DNA of 64,000 nt from Salinicoccus luteus DSM 17002 (lineage in GTDB: Bacteria > Bacillota > Bacilli > Staphylococcales > Salinicoccaceae), in NCBI RefSeq assembly GCF_000712035.1, contig NZ_JONV01000008.1:62001-126000 (forward strand). The letters run 5' to 3'. Shown one piece after another: positions 34,514 to 42,759 of the stretch (its first letter is position 1; the number at the start of each line of letters is the position of its first letter). The notes beneath the pieces are model-generated. The model saw nothing but the letters and a program-made list of their open reading frames with translations, was not told where the DNA came from and ran no database searches. The translations under genes were made by a program, and so were the position numbers.

Positions 34514-35749
34514 TTAATAGCTAGTGTCACTTACTTGTGCGTAGTCAATGATTGCAAAGGTTTCCTTATTCATAATGTAATTGACATTTGAAACTCTTTT
34601 GCCGTTTGAATTGGCATGTGAGTAAACTCTAGATACGTCTAATTCTACTGTGCCATCTCCCAAATCATTGACATCATTTAAAGTTACCTCATAGGTCGTA
34701 TGGTCTTTATAATCTCCACTTGATTTATTTGAGGTGATTTTATCATAAGCCGGGGTTCCTTCTCTAAGGTAATAGAAAATATCATCTTCCTCATCATTTA
34801 AAGTGTAATTGTAGTAGGCGGCCAGTCGATATAGATACTCATTGATGAGGGTTTCATATGTTATAAAGTCATCAGCACTAATTTCTTCAGATTCCTCATC
34901 TTCAGCATGAGGATTTTCATCAAATAGACTGCGTTTAACTGTACCGATTACTTTACCGTTGGGCGTACCAATAGTAGTAGCTCCTGTAATATAATATCGG
35001 CCATCCTCGCCCTCTCCTTCATAATTGTAGTACGGAAGCCCATTATGTGTCTTAGACCCATCATCGTAACCTTCTGGTTCCCCTAATGCTTTATACAGGT
35101 CCTCTTCTGGGATGCCTGCATAATAGTAAACAGAATCTACATAATTATAGTCTGGATCAATCGTATTATCTGACCCATCATTACCTGGCCCGAATGGAAC
35201 AAGGTGTTCATATACTACTGCCAAGTTTCCATAGAATGCAGGAGAAGCCCCGCTAGTATAGAGTGTAAAATCGTAAGGGCCATATTTTTCTTCCACTTCT
35301 GTTTGTGACATTCCTGGGATAATTGCATCTTGTGCAAACGTCCCATCCGCATTACCAGTAGTGGTTCCGATTAGCTGGGATTTCACCTCGGAGGAGTTGA
35401 TATCGAAATCAAGGGCTGCTCTATTTTCACTTAACGAAGGATTGTCATCTGAATCTTTTGAAGCGGTTTCAGATTCTTGTGCATCTTTGGAGGAGTTTGA
35501 TCTATCTTCCTTATCGTTTTCTTCACCCTCCGATTCTTTCTGTTCTTCAAGTTCTTTACGTAACTCTTCATTTTCCTTTTCTAATTTTTTACGTTTTAGC
35601 TCTTCGTTTTCTTCTTTAAGTTTTGCTGTTTCTTCAGAAGTTTCACTGGCATTAGCATCGCCCACATCTTCCGTGGTTACTTCTTCATTTCCACACGCAA
35701 CGAGGAACAGGGAGATCATCACTAGCATCAAAAGTCTCTTCAATAACAT
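34514..35749 (-). CDS. Coiled-coil lipoprotein of unknown function
   Basis: 411 residues. Signal peptide with lipobox LVAC. Residues 40-75 are a Lys/Glu coiled coil (AKLKEENEELKRKKLEKENE), then a Ser/Asp/Glu-rich linker to about 115. The remaining 300 residues form two possible domains: IIPGMSQTEVEEKYGPYDFTL near 165, reminiscent of SmpA-like small folds, and a C-terminal part near 310-411 (ISADDFITYETLINEYLYRL), similar in style to the end domain of TcaA/YvbJ-type proteins. I cannot name a family. It is AT-rich relative to the window and is bracketed by two copZ-like tail copies, so probably acquired. Confidence 0.8.
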   Translation of the reverse strand: MLLKRLLMLVMISLFLVACGNEEVTTEDVGDANASETSEETAKLKEENEELKRKKLEKENEELRKELEEQKESEGEENDKEDRSNSSKDAQESETASKDSDDNPSLSENRAALDFDINSSEVKSQLIGTTTGNADGTFAQDAIIPGMSQTEVEEKYGPYDFTLYTSGASPAFYGNLAVVYEHLVPFGPGNDGSDNTIDPDYNYVDSVYYYAGIPEEDLYKALGEPEGYDDGSKTHNGLPYYNYEGEGEDGRYYITGATTIGTPNGKVIGTVKRSLFDENPHAEDEESEEISADDFITYETLINEYLYRLAAYYNYTLNDEEDDIFYYLREGTPAYDKITSNKSSGDYKDHTTYEVTLNDVNDLGDGTVELDVSRVYSHANSNGKRVSNVNYIMNKETFAIIDYAQVSDTSY

Positions 35750-36039
35750 AACCTACTTTCATATTGTGTGTATAGTTACATATAGTATACTCTAATTTTA
35801 GAAAATATTGGGATTAATTTTAAAATAATTATACTGGGTTAATTTAGAAGTAATTGATACTTTCCTTGGTCTTCTCAACTGCAGAGCCCCTAGACCGAAG
35901 TTAAACAGAAATTATACTATGAAAGTCTATGAATTATGCATAACAAATGTCTAGGGCTATTTAATGTATATATGTGTGATAGAGTCTATCTTATTTATAT
36001 GAATCAAAAATTGGTCTTAAGTTAGTGGTAAACAAAAAA
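35750..36039. other. AT-rich non-coding stretch
   Basis: Holds the lipoprotein promoter region (a minus-strand TATACTATATG-type -10 near 35780) and about 250 bases in which I see no gene, repeat or structured RNA. Confidence 0.5.
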
Positions 36040-36058
36040 ACCGGACATCCTGTCCGGT
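36040..36058 (-). terminator. Terminator repeat, copy 2
   Basis: Eight-base-pair stem ACCGGACA / TGTCCGGT with a TCC loop and seven U on the minus strand. Second copy of the CCGGAC terminator; follows the tail copy ending at 36074. Confidence 0.85.
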
Positions 36059-36073
36059 CTCTGACGTGAGTTT

Positions 36074-36119
36074 CTAGCTTAATTTGACGCTTTCAACTTC
36101 GTAGCCGAGTTTTTCGATT
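36074..36119 (-). pseudogene. Displaced 3' end of a copZ-like gene, copy 2
   Basis: Minus-strand translation gives IEKLGYEVESVKLS and TAG, matching the last 14 residues of the intact copZ-like gene; about 44 bases are nearly the same in the intact gene, copy 1 and copy 2. Upstream similarity stops at 36119. Confidence 0.8.
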
Positions 36120-36176
36120 TCAATTTTCTTAACAGAATTGATTTGTTAAATTCACATAGTTCTACAATAATCCAAG

Positions 36177-36275
36177 CTATTTGTTTTCATCTTCTCCAAA
36201 CACAGGGCCTAACCCTAATAAGATCGTAAGTGTGTTCATGATGGATAGAGTCAATACCATAAATTTTTTTAACAA
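36177..36275 (-). CDS. 32-residue membrane or exported peptide, downstream of the AraC regulator
   Basis: TTG start at 36275 with a perfect AGGAGG seven bases upstream; that ribosome site overlaps the stop codon of the AraC gene, so the two are coupled. The peptide begins MLKKFMVLTLSIMNTLTILL and ends GPVFGEDENK: two lysines, a 20-residue hydrophobic core and an acidic tail. This layout fits a secreted signalling peptide precursor, a signal-peptide-like leader or a small membrane toxin. No similar gene of known function comes to mind. Coding is supported by the ribosome site rather than by homology. Confidence 0.6.
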   Translation of the reverse strand: MLKKFMVLTLSIMNTLTILLGLGPVFGEDENK

Positions 36276-36286
36276 CTTTTTGCCTC

Positions 36287-37170
36287 CTAATCTTCAAAAG
36301 ATAAATTAGTCGGTTCTTCTAATATTGTATGACTTAAATCCATATTCGTAGTTGGGGTAGAGACATCAACGATGGAAAATTGAAACTCATCTGCCCAGAC
36401 TTTTCCTTTTCCCGCTAGTAAAATTCCAAAAGAAACGGAGCCACTGCTTTCAGGAACATCCAGTACTATCGAATAGTAGTTCCAATCAGTTGTAGAAGTA
36501 ATGGGTCTGTCGCTCATATTATCGAATTGAAGTACATCTCCTAAAGAATCATCAACACGCATCCACATTCCACAGTAGTTTTCTACGTTTTCGGCTTTGA
36601 TGAAGCTTGATAGTTTCAGTCTTTTTCCTTTAAACTGGTCAGCTTTAAACATTTGCATCATCGTTGCGAATTCATTTTCATTTGCAGCAGTTTTGGATTG
36701 TAAATAGCCAGCTGATTGACCTTGGTGGAATACTTTCTTATCGATCCCATTTCGTAATTATGTGGATGCGTCCCACTTAGCATCCATCCCTTTATATTAC
36801 TTTCTTTTTCCATCTCTGACGCTCCTTTTTTAATAATCATTTTGGACATTAGTTTCCTGTACTTTCCAGGTGATAGACTATATACGTTTTTAAACGCACG
36901 ACTAAATGCTTCCTGTGAATTAAACTGAAAGCCCAAAGCAATATCAAGAATATCAACTTCTGTGTAAAGTAATAGCACAGATGAGGTAGCCATTCTCCTG
37001 TTTCTGATGTATTTCGATGGTGACATCCCTACTTCAGATTTAAAAATCCTGTGCAGATGATATTTGGAGTACCCTGATTTTTCTTCCAGAACGGATTGTG
37101 AGAGCTCCATATCAAGATTATCTTCGATAAACTTTATTAATTCTTGTATGAGTAGATTGTTTACCATCAT
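36287..37170 (-). pseudogene. AraC family transcriptional regulator, single-base frameshift
   Basis: Residues 1-110 are an intact AraC DNA-binding domain with two helix-turn-helix parts (LSQSVLEEKSGYSKYHLHRI and DILDIALGFQFNSQEAFSRA, then FKNVYSLSPGKYRK). The frame then reads YEMGSIRK... and stops at about 36660. In the next frame the expected continuation is intact: GIDKKVFHQGQSAGYLQSKT, AANENEFATMMQMFKADQFK, ending at 36287 with a ligand-binding-like beta domain. Restoring one G in the GGG at 36746-36748 rejoins both halves, giving about 294 residues, the length of Bacillus homologues. Either a recent inactivation, a phase-variable site or a sequencing error. Confidence 0.85.
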
Positions 37171-37551
37171 GTCACTCCTCTATGTATTAATCATAACAAG
37201 TTGAGAAGTGTATTTTTTGATAAATCTTGCTGTCTATATCATAAATTAATTATTTGTGAAAATTAGGTAAAACAGTTTCGATGGGTGTAAGCTTTTCAAG
37301 TTTTCATGAAAGACTCTTATCTGTAAATTCCTTACTATTGAGATTTTGAACTCATAAAAAGCATTGTAGACAGTGAAAGCCGATCTGCACTGAACCATAT
37401 TGAAGAATGAAAGTTGGGGTCATTTTCTATAGAGTGCGTTCCCTAACGTAAGATACTGAGGCTTAAAATGATTAATAAGAAATAGTATAGGTTCTTATTC
37501 ATGATTTAGTCGCCTTACTGATGAGACAGTACTTTTCTATGCATTTACCGG
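37171..37551. other. AT-rich intergenic stretch
   Basis: About 380 bases between the membrane-protein gene and the AraC gene. Contains the AraC upstream region (minus-strand ribosome site GAGGAG near 37173-37178). I see no gene with a ribosome site, no repeat and no clear hairpin. Confidence 0.5.
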
Positions 37552-37974
37552 CTATGATCTTTTCTCGACAACCAGCCTATAAGTATTGAAGGAGAGAGAA
37601 GTGATTCCAACAACAATGAAGGCAATGGCCAGCAACAACCCCAGTAGCCCTGCCCATTCATGGTCATATGGTGCACCAGTGACGAGGATATAAATATTGG
37701 CTGAAAGGAAATAAAGGAGTGTGATGACAAAAAGCAAATGTGTCACCTTGCTCAAAGTGGTCCTCCTTATCGTAATGACATCCCCTTGTCTCACACGAAC
37801 CTGGCCACTTCGATTCAGCGACTCCACATATTTCAAAGTTCCTTCTGACACCGGGATTGATACGACTTTCTCTTGAAAACCAGAAAGCGAAGTTATCATA
37901 TCTCCATTAAACTCCAGAGGGATGGGTGTGAGGGCACCGAGTATCCCAGTCCTTCTCTTTACGGTAATCTCCAT
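37552..37974 (-). CDS. Two-helix membrane protein, paralogue of the one at 44196
   Basis: 140 residues beginning MEITVKRRTGILGALTPIPL. The first 75 residues are a cytoplasmic beta-rich domain (FNGDMITSLSGFQEKVVSIP, RQGDVITIRRTTLSK) and the rest two membrane helices (about 78-98 and 108-130) ending YRLVVEKRS. The protein at 44196 has the same architecture and matching motifs at about 45 % identity by eye. Family not recognised. AAGGAGTGG precedes the start. Confidence 0.8.
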   Translation of the reverse strand: MEITVKRRTGILGALTPIPLEFNGDMITSLSGFQEKVVSIPVSEGTLKYVESLNRSGQVRVRQGDVITIRRTTLSKVTHLLFVITLLYFLSANIYILVTGAPYDHEWAGLLGLLLAIAFIVVGITSLSFNTYRLVVEKRS

Positions 37975-38103
37975 AAGGTATCCACTCCTTTACCGTACAG
38001 GTTACCACACAAAAATTAAGCTTTAAATCAACAGTGGAAGAATCGCGAAAGCGTATTTTTGCTGTTTTTTAGGAGACTTCAATCAAAAGAAGTATATAAA
38101 AAA

Positions 38104-38128
38104 GAAACCGGACGACCTGTCCGGTTTC
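38104..38128 (-). terminator. Terminator repeat, copy 3 (alcohol dehydrogenase terminator)
   Basis: Ten-base-pair stem GAAACCGGAC / GTCCGGTTTC and a U run on the minus strand, nine bases past the adh stop. Third member of the CCGGAC terminator set. Confidence 0.88.
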
Positions 38129-38138
38129 AAGCATGTGA

Positions 38139-39095
38139 TTAAGATTCATCGTATACGGCGACCAGGCGCCCTTGAACTTCACCGTGGTGAAGTCTATTGA
38201 TTCCTTCAGGAATTTCATCGAAGGTGATTTCAGAGAGTTTAGGGGAGAGACCGCCTGTTGCCATCAGTTCATAGATGGCTGCGATATCTTCCTTGTCTCC
38301 GCCAACTGATGACAGCAGTTGTTTCCTGTTCACGATGAAGTCTGTTACATTGATCGTCGTCTGGAGTTTACCCATGCCGACGAGTATGACTGTACCACCG
38401 GGTCTTACCGTCTCCAAAGCTTTGGAAGTGGTGACGTCAAATCCGGCATAATCCACTACAAGGTCGAGTTCCTTATCGGCCAGTTCTGAGATATCGGAAA
38501 CCACTTCTTTGGCGCCGATTTTCTTGGCCAGTTCCTGTGCCTTTTCAGAAGTGTCGACTGCATAGATGTCTTCGATGCCTTTAGCGACAGCTGCCTGCAG
38601 GGCAAATTGGCTAAGTCCCCCGATACCGATCAGTGCAATTTTCATACCCTTTTCCGCCTTGCCTCTGTTGAAGAGTGCATGGTAAGAAGTCATTCCGGCA
38701 TCTGTGGCTGAAGCCGCTTCTTTGATGGATAATTCATCAGGGACCGGCACCAGGTCTGAAGCAGGGGCATGGATATGGGTACCGAAGCCACCGTCATATG
38801 CGTAACCGGGGGCCAGACCTGATGGGCCGGTCGGACAAATGGCTACACGGTCGCCTTCCTTGAAATCCGTGACACCTTCACCAACTTCGATGATGGTCCC
38901 TGCGTTCTCGTGCCCCATGATGACCGGGGCGTTCATTAGAGCCATCCAGCCCTCATCTTCCATCGTTCCCACATCAGAGTGGCAGAGGCCTACAGCCCCT
39001 GTTTTGATGACTACATGGTCTTTCTCAGCTTTCGGGTTTTCCTTTTCGACCAATTCCAACGGTTCATGCGTTTTTGTGAATTGCCAACCTTTCAT
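38139..39095 (-). CDS. Zinc-type alcohol dehydrogenase lacking the structural zinc lobe
   Basis: 318 residues, about 20 shorter than AdhP/AdhA types. Catalytic zinc ligands are present: Cys and His in VGLCHSDVGTMEDEGW near 38 and HE in VIMGHENAGTI near 60. The Rossmann motif IGIGGLSQFALQAAVAKG is near 153 and DTSEKA binds NAD. The four-cysteine structural lobe usually following GDRV is replaced by AICPTGPSGLAPGYAYDGG, which has a single Cys. Oxidises alcohols or reduces aldehydes with NAD(H). Terminator at 38104; the copZ-like gene lies 150 bases upstream in the same orientation. Confidence 0.87.
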   Translation of the reverse strand: MKGWQFTKTHEPLELVEKENPKAEKDHVVIKTGAVGLCHSDVGTMEDEGWMALMNAPVIMGHENAGTIIEVGEGVTDFKEGDRVAICPTGPSGLAPGYAYDGGFGTHIHAPASDLVPVPDELSIKEAASATDAGMTSYHALFNRGKAEKGMKIALIGIGGLSQFALQAAVAKGIEDIYAVDTSEKAQELAKKIGAKEVVSDISELADKELDLVVDYAGFDVTTSKALETVRPGGTVILVGMGKLQTTINVTDFIVNRKQLLSSVGGDKEDIAAIYELMATGGLSPKLSEITFDEIPEGINRLHHGEVQGRLVAVYDES

Positions 39096-39204
39096 TTAGA
39101 ACACTCCTTTTTTATGATCTGTCCTGATGAAGGACTCTACTACTTATAATTTTCCCTTGCTTCTTCTTCCTAAACCAGAATGCACATCGAGCCAAAAAGG
39201 AAAA

Positions 39205-39222
39205 GGGAGTTTCTACACTCCC
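39205..39222 (-). terminator. Terminator of the copZ-like gene
   Basis: GGGAGT / ACTCCC stem with a 6-base loop and a U-rich tail on the minus strand. It differs from the CCGGAC terminators found behind the displaced tails. Confidence 0.75.
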
Positions 39223-39245
39223 ATTCACTTAGTTGATATGGATTA

Positions 39246-39464
39246 TTAGCTTGATTTGACGCTTTCGACTTCGTAGCCGAGCTTTTCGATGAGTCCCCTG
39301 ATTTCATCAGGACTGATTTTGTTCTCGTCGTGTTCCACTTTGACTTTGCTGGAGTTGAACAGCACCTTCGCTGTGTCCACACCATCACTCTTGTTCAATG
39401 TGCCTTCAATCTTCTTGATGCAGCTTGGGCAGGTGAATGTTTCCGTCTTAAGATTCGTCTTCAT
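39246..39464 (-). CDS. Heavy-metal-associated metallochaperone (CopZ-like, TCPSC motif)
   Basis: 72-residue ferredoxin-like HMA domain. The metal loop is ETFTCPSCIKKIEG near residues 8-21, that is CPSC rather than the MxCxxC with GMTCxHC of copper chaperones. The rest (VDTAKVLFNSSKVKVEHDEN, IEKLGYEVESVKSS) is standard. It probably hands a metal to the P1B ATPase at 32400, which lacks its own HMA domain; TCPSC proteins and CPG ATPases tend to go together in Gram-positives (from memory). Its 3' end recurs at 34423 and 36074. Ribosome site GGAGAGGAAG. Confidence 0.85.
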   Translation of the reverse strand: MKTNLKTETFTCPSCIKKIEGTLNKSDGVDTAKVLFNSSKVKVEHDENKISPDEIRGLIEKLGYEVESVKSS

Positions 39465-39686
39465 AATGTTCTTCCTCTCCTTAGTAGTGTCTTCCTATCT
39501 CACTTACTATTATGAGGCAAAAGAGGGAAATAAAAATTGACGCACGTCAATTATGGCGAAGATATTATGGAAGACTTAATAATATTGGCTTTCCAGGCCA
39601 TCTTGAATTATCCTCCGTCTATGTTAACCTTTACTAATGTCAATTTTTAATAAAATTTTATTATTTCAGGAAAGGTGTTGTGATTT

Positions 39687-40595
39687 GTGAAATTATTGAA
39701 GAGCCTGATGACGGTCGGCATTTCGTCGATTGTCTTCCTTGCTGCATGCGGCAATGATGGAGCTGAGGATGAGTCGGCAGGGAATGGGGAAAGTGGAAAT
39801 TACAGTGAAGAAATGGAGTACACCATTACTGGGATTGAGCCGGGAGCAGGGATAACGGAGTCAGCCTATAACACATTGGAGTCATACGATAATCTGGAAG
39901 GATGGGAACTTCAGGAAAGCTCGACTGCCGGGATGATGGCGGAGCTTCAGGATGCCATCGAAAACGAGGATCCGATTGTTGTGACAGGATGGACACCGCA
40001 CCATAAATTCATCCAGTACGACCTGAAGATGCTGGATGATCCGAAGGCCGAAATGGGGGAAGTGGAATCAGTACATACGCTCACGCGCCTCGGTCTTGAG
40101 GAGGACATGCCGAATGCATATCAGCTGCTTGATAACTTCAACTGGGAAATTGAAGATCTGGAACAGGTCATGTTTGACGCAGAAGAATCGGACTTTGAAA
40201 CTGCAGCGGCTTCATGGCTGGAGGATAACCAGGATATGGTAGAGGAGTGGACTGAAGGCGTCGAGGAAGTGGATGGCAAGGAAATCGAGCTCGCATCAAT
40301 GCCCTGGGAATCAGAAAAGGCTGCAGCAGCGGTCATCGAACAAGTATTCATCGACCTGGGGTACGATATTGCGATAACGGAAGTCGACCCTGCAATACTG
40401 TTTGAAAGCATCGCAAGCGGCAGCGCAGATGCCACGATTTCACCATGGCTCCCTTCAACACAAGGTCACCTTTATGAGGAATACGAAGGTGAATTTGTCG
40501 ACCTGGGTGAAAATCTGGTCGGTGCCCAGAACGGATTTGTAGTGCCTGAGTACATGGATATCGATTCCATTGAAGATCTGGAACCGAAGGAATAG
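39687..40595 (+). CDS. Glycine betaine-type binding lipoprotein, OpuAC topology A
   Basis: 302 residues from GTG 39687 (AAAGGTG upstream). Lipobox LAAC. The two lobes are in the B. subtilis OpuAC order: first TITGIEPGAGITESAYNTLE, DNLEGWELQESSTAGMMAEL and VVTGWTPHHKFIQYDLKML, then IELASMPWESEKAAAAVIEQ and SADATISPWLPSTQGHLYEE. Tryptophans in TGW, PWES and SPWLP sit where the quaternary-ammonium aromatic cage is expected. It binds betaine-like osmoprotectants. It has its own terminator before opuAA, so it is transcribed separately from the importer genes. Confidence 0.85.
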   Translation: MKLLKSLMTVGISSIVFLAACGNDGAEDESAGNGESGNYSEEMEYTITGIEPGAGITESAYNTLESYDNLEGWELQESSTAGMMAELQDAIENEDPIVVTGWTPHHKFIQYDLKMLDDPKAEMGEVESVHTLTRLGLEEDMPNAYQLLDNFNWEIEDLEQVMFDAEESDFETAAASWLEDNQDMVEEWTEGVEEVDGKEIELASMPWESEKAAAAVIEQVFIDLGYDIAITEVDPAILFESIASGSADATISPWLPSTQGHLYEEYEGEFVDLGENLVGAQNGFVVPEYMDIDSIEDLEPKE

Positions 40596-40604
40596 GGATG
40601 AAGC

Positions 40605-40630
40605 AATCTCCATCAATATTGATGGAGATT
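40605..40630 (+). terminator. Terminator of the first OpuAC-type gene
   Basis: Nearly perfect stem AATCTCCATCAA / TTGATGGAGATT with a TTAG tail; 9 bases past the stop. Confidence 0.85.
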
Positions 40631-40842
40631 TTAGCTTTTCCATTGGAATTATCCAAGGGGGAGAGGTTCAAAAAGTACATGATTACAATAGGTTTACAAC
40701 TTTCATATTGGAAGTAACTTTGACATCCTTATGAAGTAAATGATAGGCTTATATAGTTGAAGTCGCTTCGAACCATAATTTTTCAATTATGGAATACATA
40801 GCTTCAAGAAACAGATTAATAAAGAGAAAGCAGGGAGATCTT

Positions 40843-41880
40843 TTGAGTGTAATTGAAATATCAAATATGACCAAAGTATTTGGGAAATATGATAATAAAG
40901 TAAAAAACCTGCTGGAACAAGGGAAATCCAAAGCGGATATTTTATCTGAAACAGGCTCGACGGTGGCTGTAAAATCAGTGGATTTCTCAATCGATGAAGG
41001 GGAGGTCTTCGTCGTAATGGGACTCTCCGGGAGTGGTAAATCCACGCTCATCAGATTGATCAACCGTTTGATAGAACCTTCCACAGGAACGATTACCGTA
41101 CAAGGCGAGAATGTGTCGGAAATGAACAAGGATGAATTGAGGGAATTCAGGAGAAAGAATTTCAGCATGGTCTTCCAGAATTTCGCGCTCTTTCCTTTCA
41201 AGACTGTACTGGAAAATGCGGCATTCGGTCTGGAAGTCAAGGAAGTTCCGAAATCGGAACGTCTTGAAAAAGCACAGTCGGCCCTGTCACTGGTCGGTCT
41301 CGACGGATACGAGCATCAGTATCCGGCACAATTATCAGGGGGGATGCAGCAGCGTGTCGGTCTTGCCCGGGCGCTTGCGAATGACACGGACATCCTCTTG
41401 ATGGATGAAGCTTTCTCAGCATTGGATCCCCTGATCAGGAAAGAAATGCAGCAGGAGCTCGTACATATACAGAAGGATATGAAGAAGACAATCATCTTCA
41501 TCACCCACGACCTGGATGAAGCACTCAACATCGGGGACAAAATCGCTCTGATGAAGGATGGGGAAATCGCCCAGATCGGTACACCGGTGGATATTATCAC
41601 ATCGCCGGCGGATGATTATGTCAAGTCCTTCGTTAAGGACATCAACCATGCGAAAGTATTGCGGATCAAGCATCTGATGGATACGACGGACGATGCTGCT
41701 GCATACAGCCTGGACGATGCGATAGAATCCCATGAACTGCTTACTGAATCCTTCAATTACTTTAAAGAGGGTGCAGAAGTCATTGCAGTTAAAGAGAATG
41801 ATAAGGTCGTCGGCACTTTAAGTTCCCGTGCCGTCTACAAAGTATTGGCTGAAGGAAGTGGGGTGGAGTCTGATGATTGA
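40843..41880 (+). CDS. opuAA: Glycine betaine ABC transporter ATPase OpuAA
   Basis: 345 residues from TTG 40843, preferred because GGGAG is six bases upstream and the protein then starts as other OpuAA do; an ATG at 40789 is possible but lacks a ribosome site. Features: SNMTKVFGKYDNKVKNLLEQ and ILSETGSTVAVKSVDFSIDE at the N-terminus (the OpuAA insertion), Walker A GLSGSGKST, Q-loop VFQNFALFPF, signature QLSGGMQQRVGLARAL, Walker B LLMDEAFSALDP, and THDLDEAL. The C-terminal CBS region is shortened (about 345 versus 418 residues in B. subtilis), with only part of a CBS pair. Energises betaine uptake. Confidence 0.93.
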   Translation: MSVIEISNMTKVFGKYDNKVKNLLEQGKSKADILSETGSTVAVKSVDFSIDEGEVFVVMGLSGSGKSTLIRLINRLIEPSTGTITVQGENVSEMNKDELREFRRKNFSMVFQNFALFPFKTVLENAAFGLEVKEVPKSERLEKAQSALSLVGLDGYEHQYPAQLSGGMQQRVGLARALANDTDILLMDEAFSALDPLIRKEMQQELVHIQKDMKKTIIFITHDLDEALNIGDKIALMKDGEIAQIGTPVDIITSPADDYVKSFVKDINHAKVLRIKHLMDTTDDAAAYSLDDAIESHELLTESFNYFKEGAEVIAVKENDKVVGTLSSRAVYKVLAEGSGVESDD

Positions 41881-42712
41881 GAATCTCATGCCTAATTTCC
41901 CGGTGGACGATTGGGTTTCGGATTTTGTTTCCTGGCTGACGGATACTTTCCAGTTCATATTCGATCCGATCGAGATTGCACTCAGTTCCGTGATGAATTT
42001 CATCATCGACATACTGACGGCGATCCCTCCTGTCATATTCATACTCGCTGTAATGGTGCTTACCTTCCTCTTCATGAAGCGTACGATTACTGCACCCATA
42101 CTTGTCGCGCTCGGCCTTTTATTCATATATGATCAGGGACTTTGGTCCAACATGCTGAGTACATTGACGCTTGTTCTGATCAGTGCGCTGATTTCAGTGG
42201 TGCTGGGAGTTCCGCTCGGCATATTGATGTCCCGGAGCGATCGTTTTGAAGCGGTTATGAAGCCTATTCTGGATTTCATGCAGACGATGCCTGCATTCGT
42301 CTATCTGATACCTGCAGTCGCATTCTTCGGCATCGGCATGGTGCCGGGCGTGTTCGCTTCATTCATTTTCTCTGCACCGCCGACAATCAGACTGACGAAC
42401 TTGGGCATCCGGCAGATTGACCCTGAATTGACTGAAGCAAGTGATGCATTCGGAACGACGACCATGCAAAAACTGTTGAAAGTTCAAATGCCGCTTGCCC
42501 AGCCTTCCATAATGCAGGGGATAAACCAGACGATCATGCTCGCATTATCCATGGTGGTCATTGCCTCCATGATCGGGGCTCCAGGACTTGGAAGGGATGT
42601 ATTGAGTGCACTTCAGCGTGCAGACGTCGGAACCGGATTCGTTGCCGGGCTCAGCATCGTCATCCTGGCCATCATCATTGACCGTTTCACCCAGGCACGA
42701 AGTGCCAAATGA
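41873..42712 (+). CDS. opuAB: Glycine betaine ABC transporter permease OpuAB
   Basis: 279 residues; ATG 41873 overlaps the opuAA stop by 8 bases. ProW/OpuAB permease with about seven membrane helices. The coupling loop is near 195-215 (LTEASDAFGTTTMQKLLKVQ), preceded by GIRQIDP. The N-terminus has FPVDDWVSDFVSWLTDTFQF, as in OpuAB. Transports betaine or related solutes with OpuAA and one of the two binding proteins. Confidence 0.93.
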   Translation: MIENLMPNFPVDDWVSDFVSWLTDTFQFIFDPIEIALSSVMNFIIDILTAIPPVIFILAVMVLTFLFMKRTITAPILVALGLLFIYDQGLWSNMLSTLTLVLISALISVVLGVPLGILMSRSDRFEAVMKPILDFMQTMPAFVYLIPAVAFFGIGMVPGVFASFIFSAPPTIRLTNLGIRQIDPELTEASDAFGTTTMQKLLKVQMPLAQPSIMQGINQTIMLALSMVVIASMIGAPGLGRDVLSALQRADVGTGFVAGLSIVILAIIIDRFTQARSAK

Positions 42713-42759
42713 CTTCAGTAACAATTTTTTTAAAATAAATTTATATGGAGGTATGGTTC

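Noticed and set aside
34380-36130. Tail copies as an insertion sequence or miniature element
   Set aside because: The shared sequence is coding (same reading frame and stop as copZ) and no terminal inverted repeats or transposase are present, so displaced gene ends explain it better.
34383-38128. The three CCGGAC hairpins as a CRISPR-like or BOX-type repeat
   Set aside because: Each lies just after a minus-strand stop codon or tail and has a U run: they are terminators that have travelled with gene ends.
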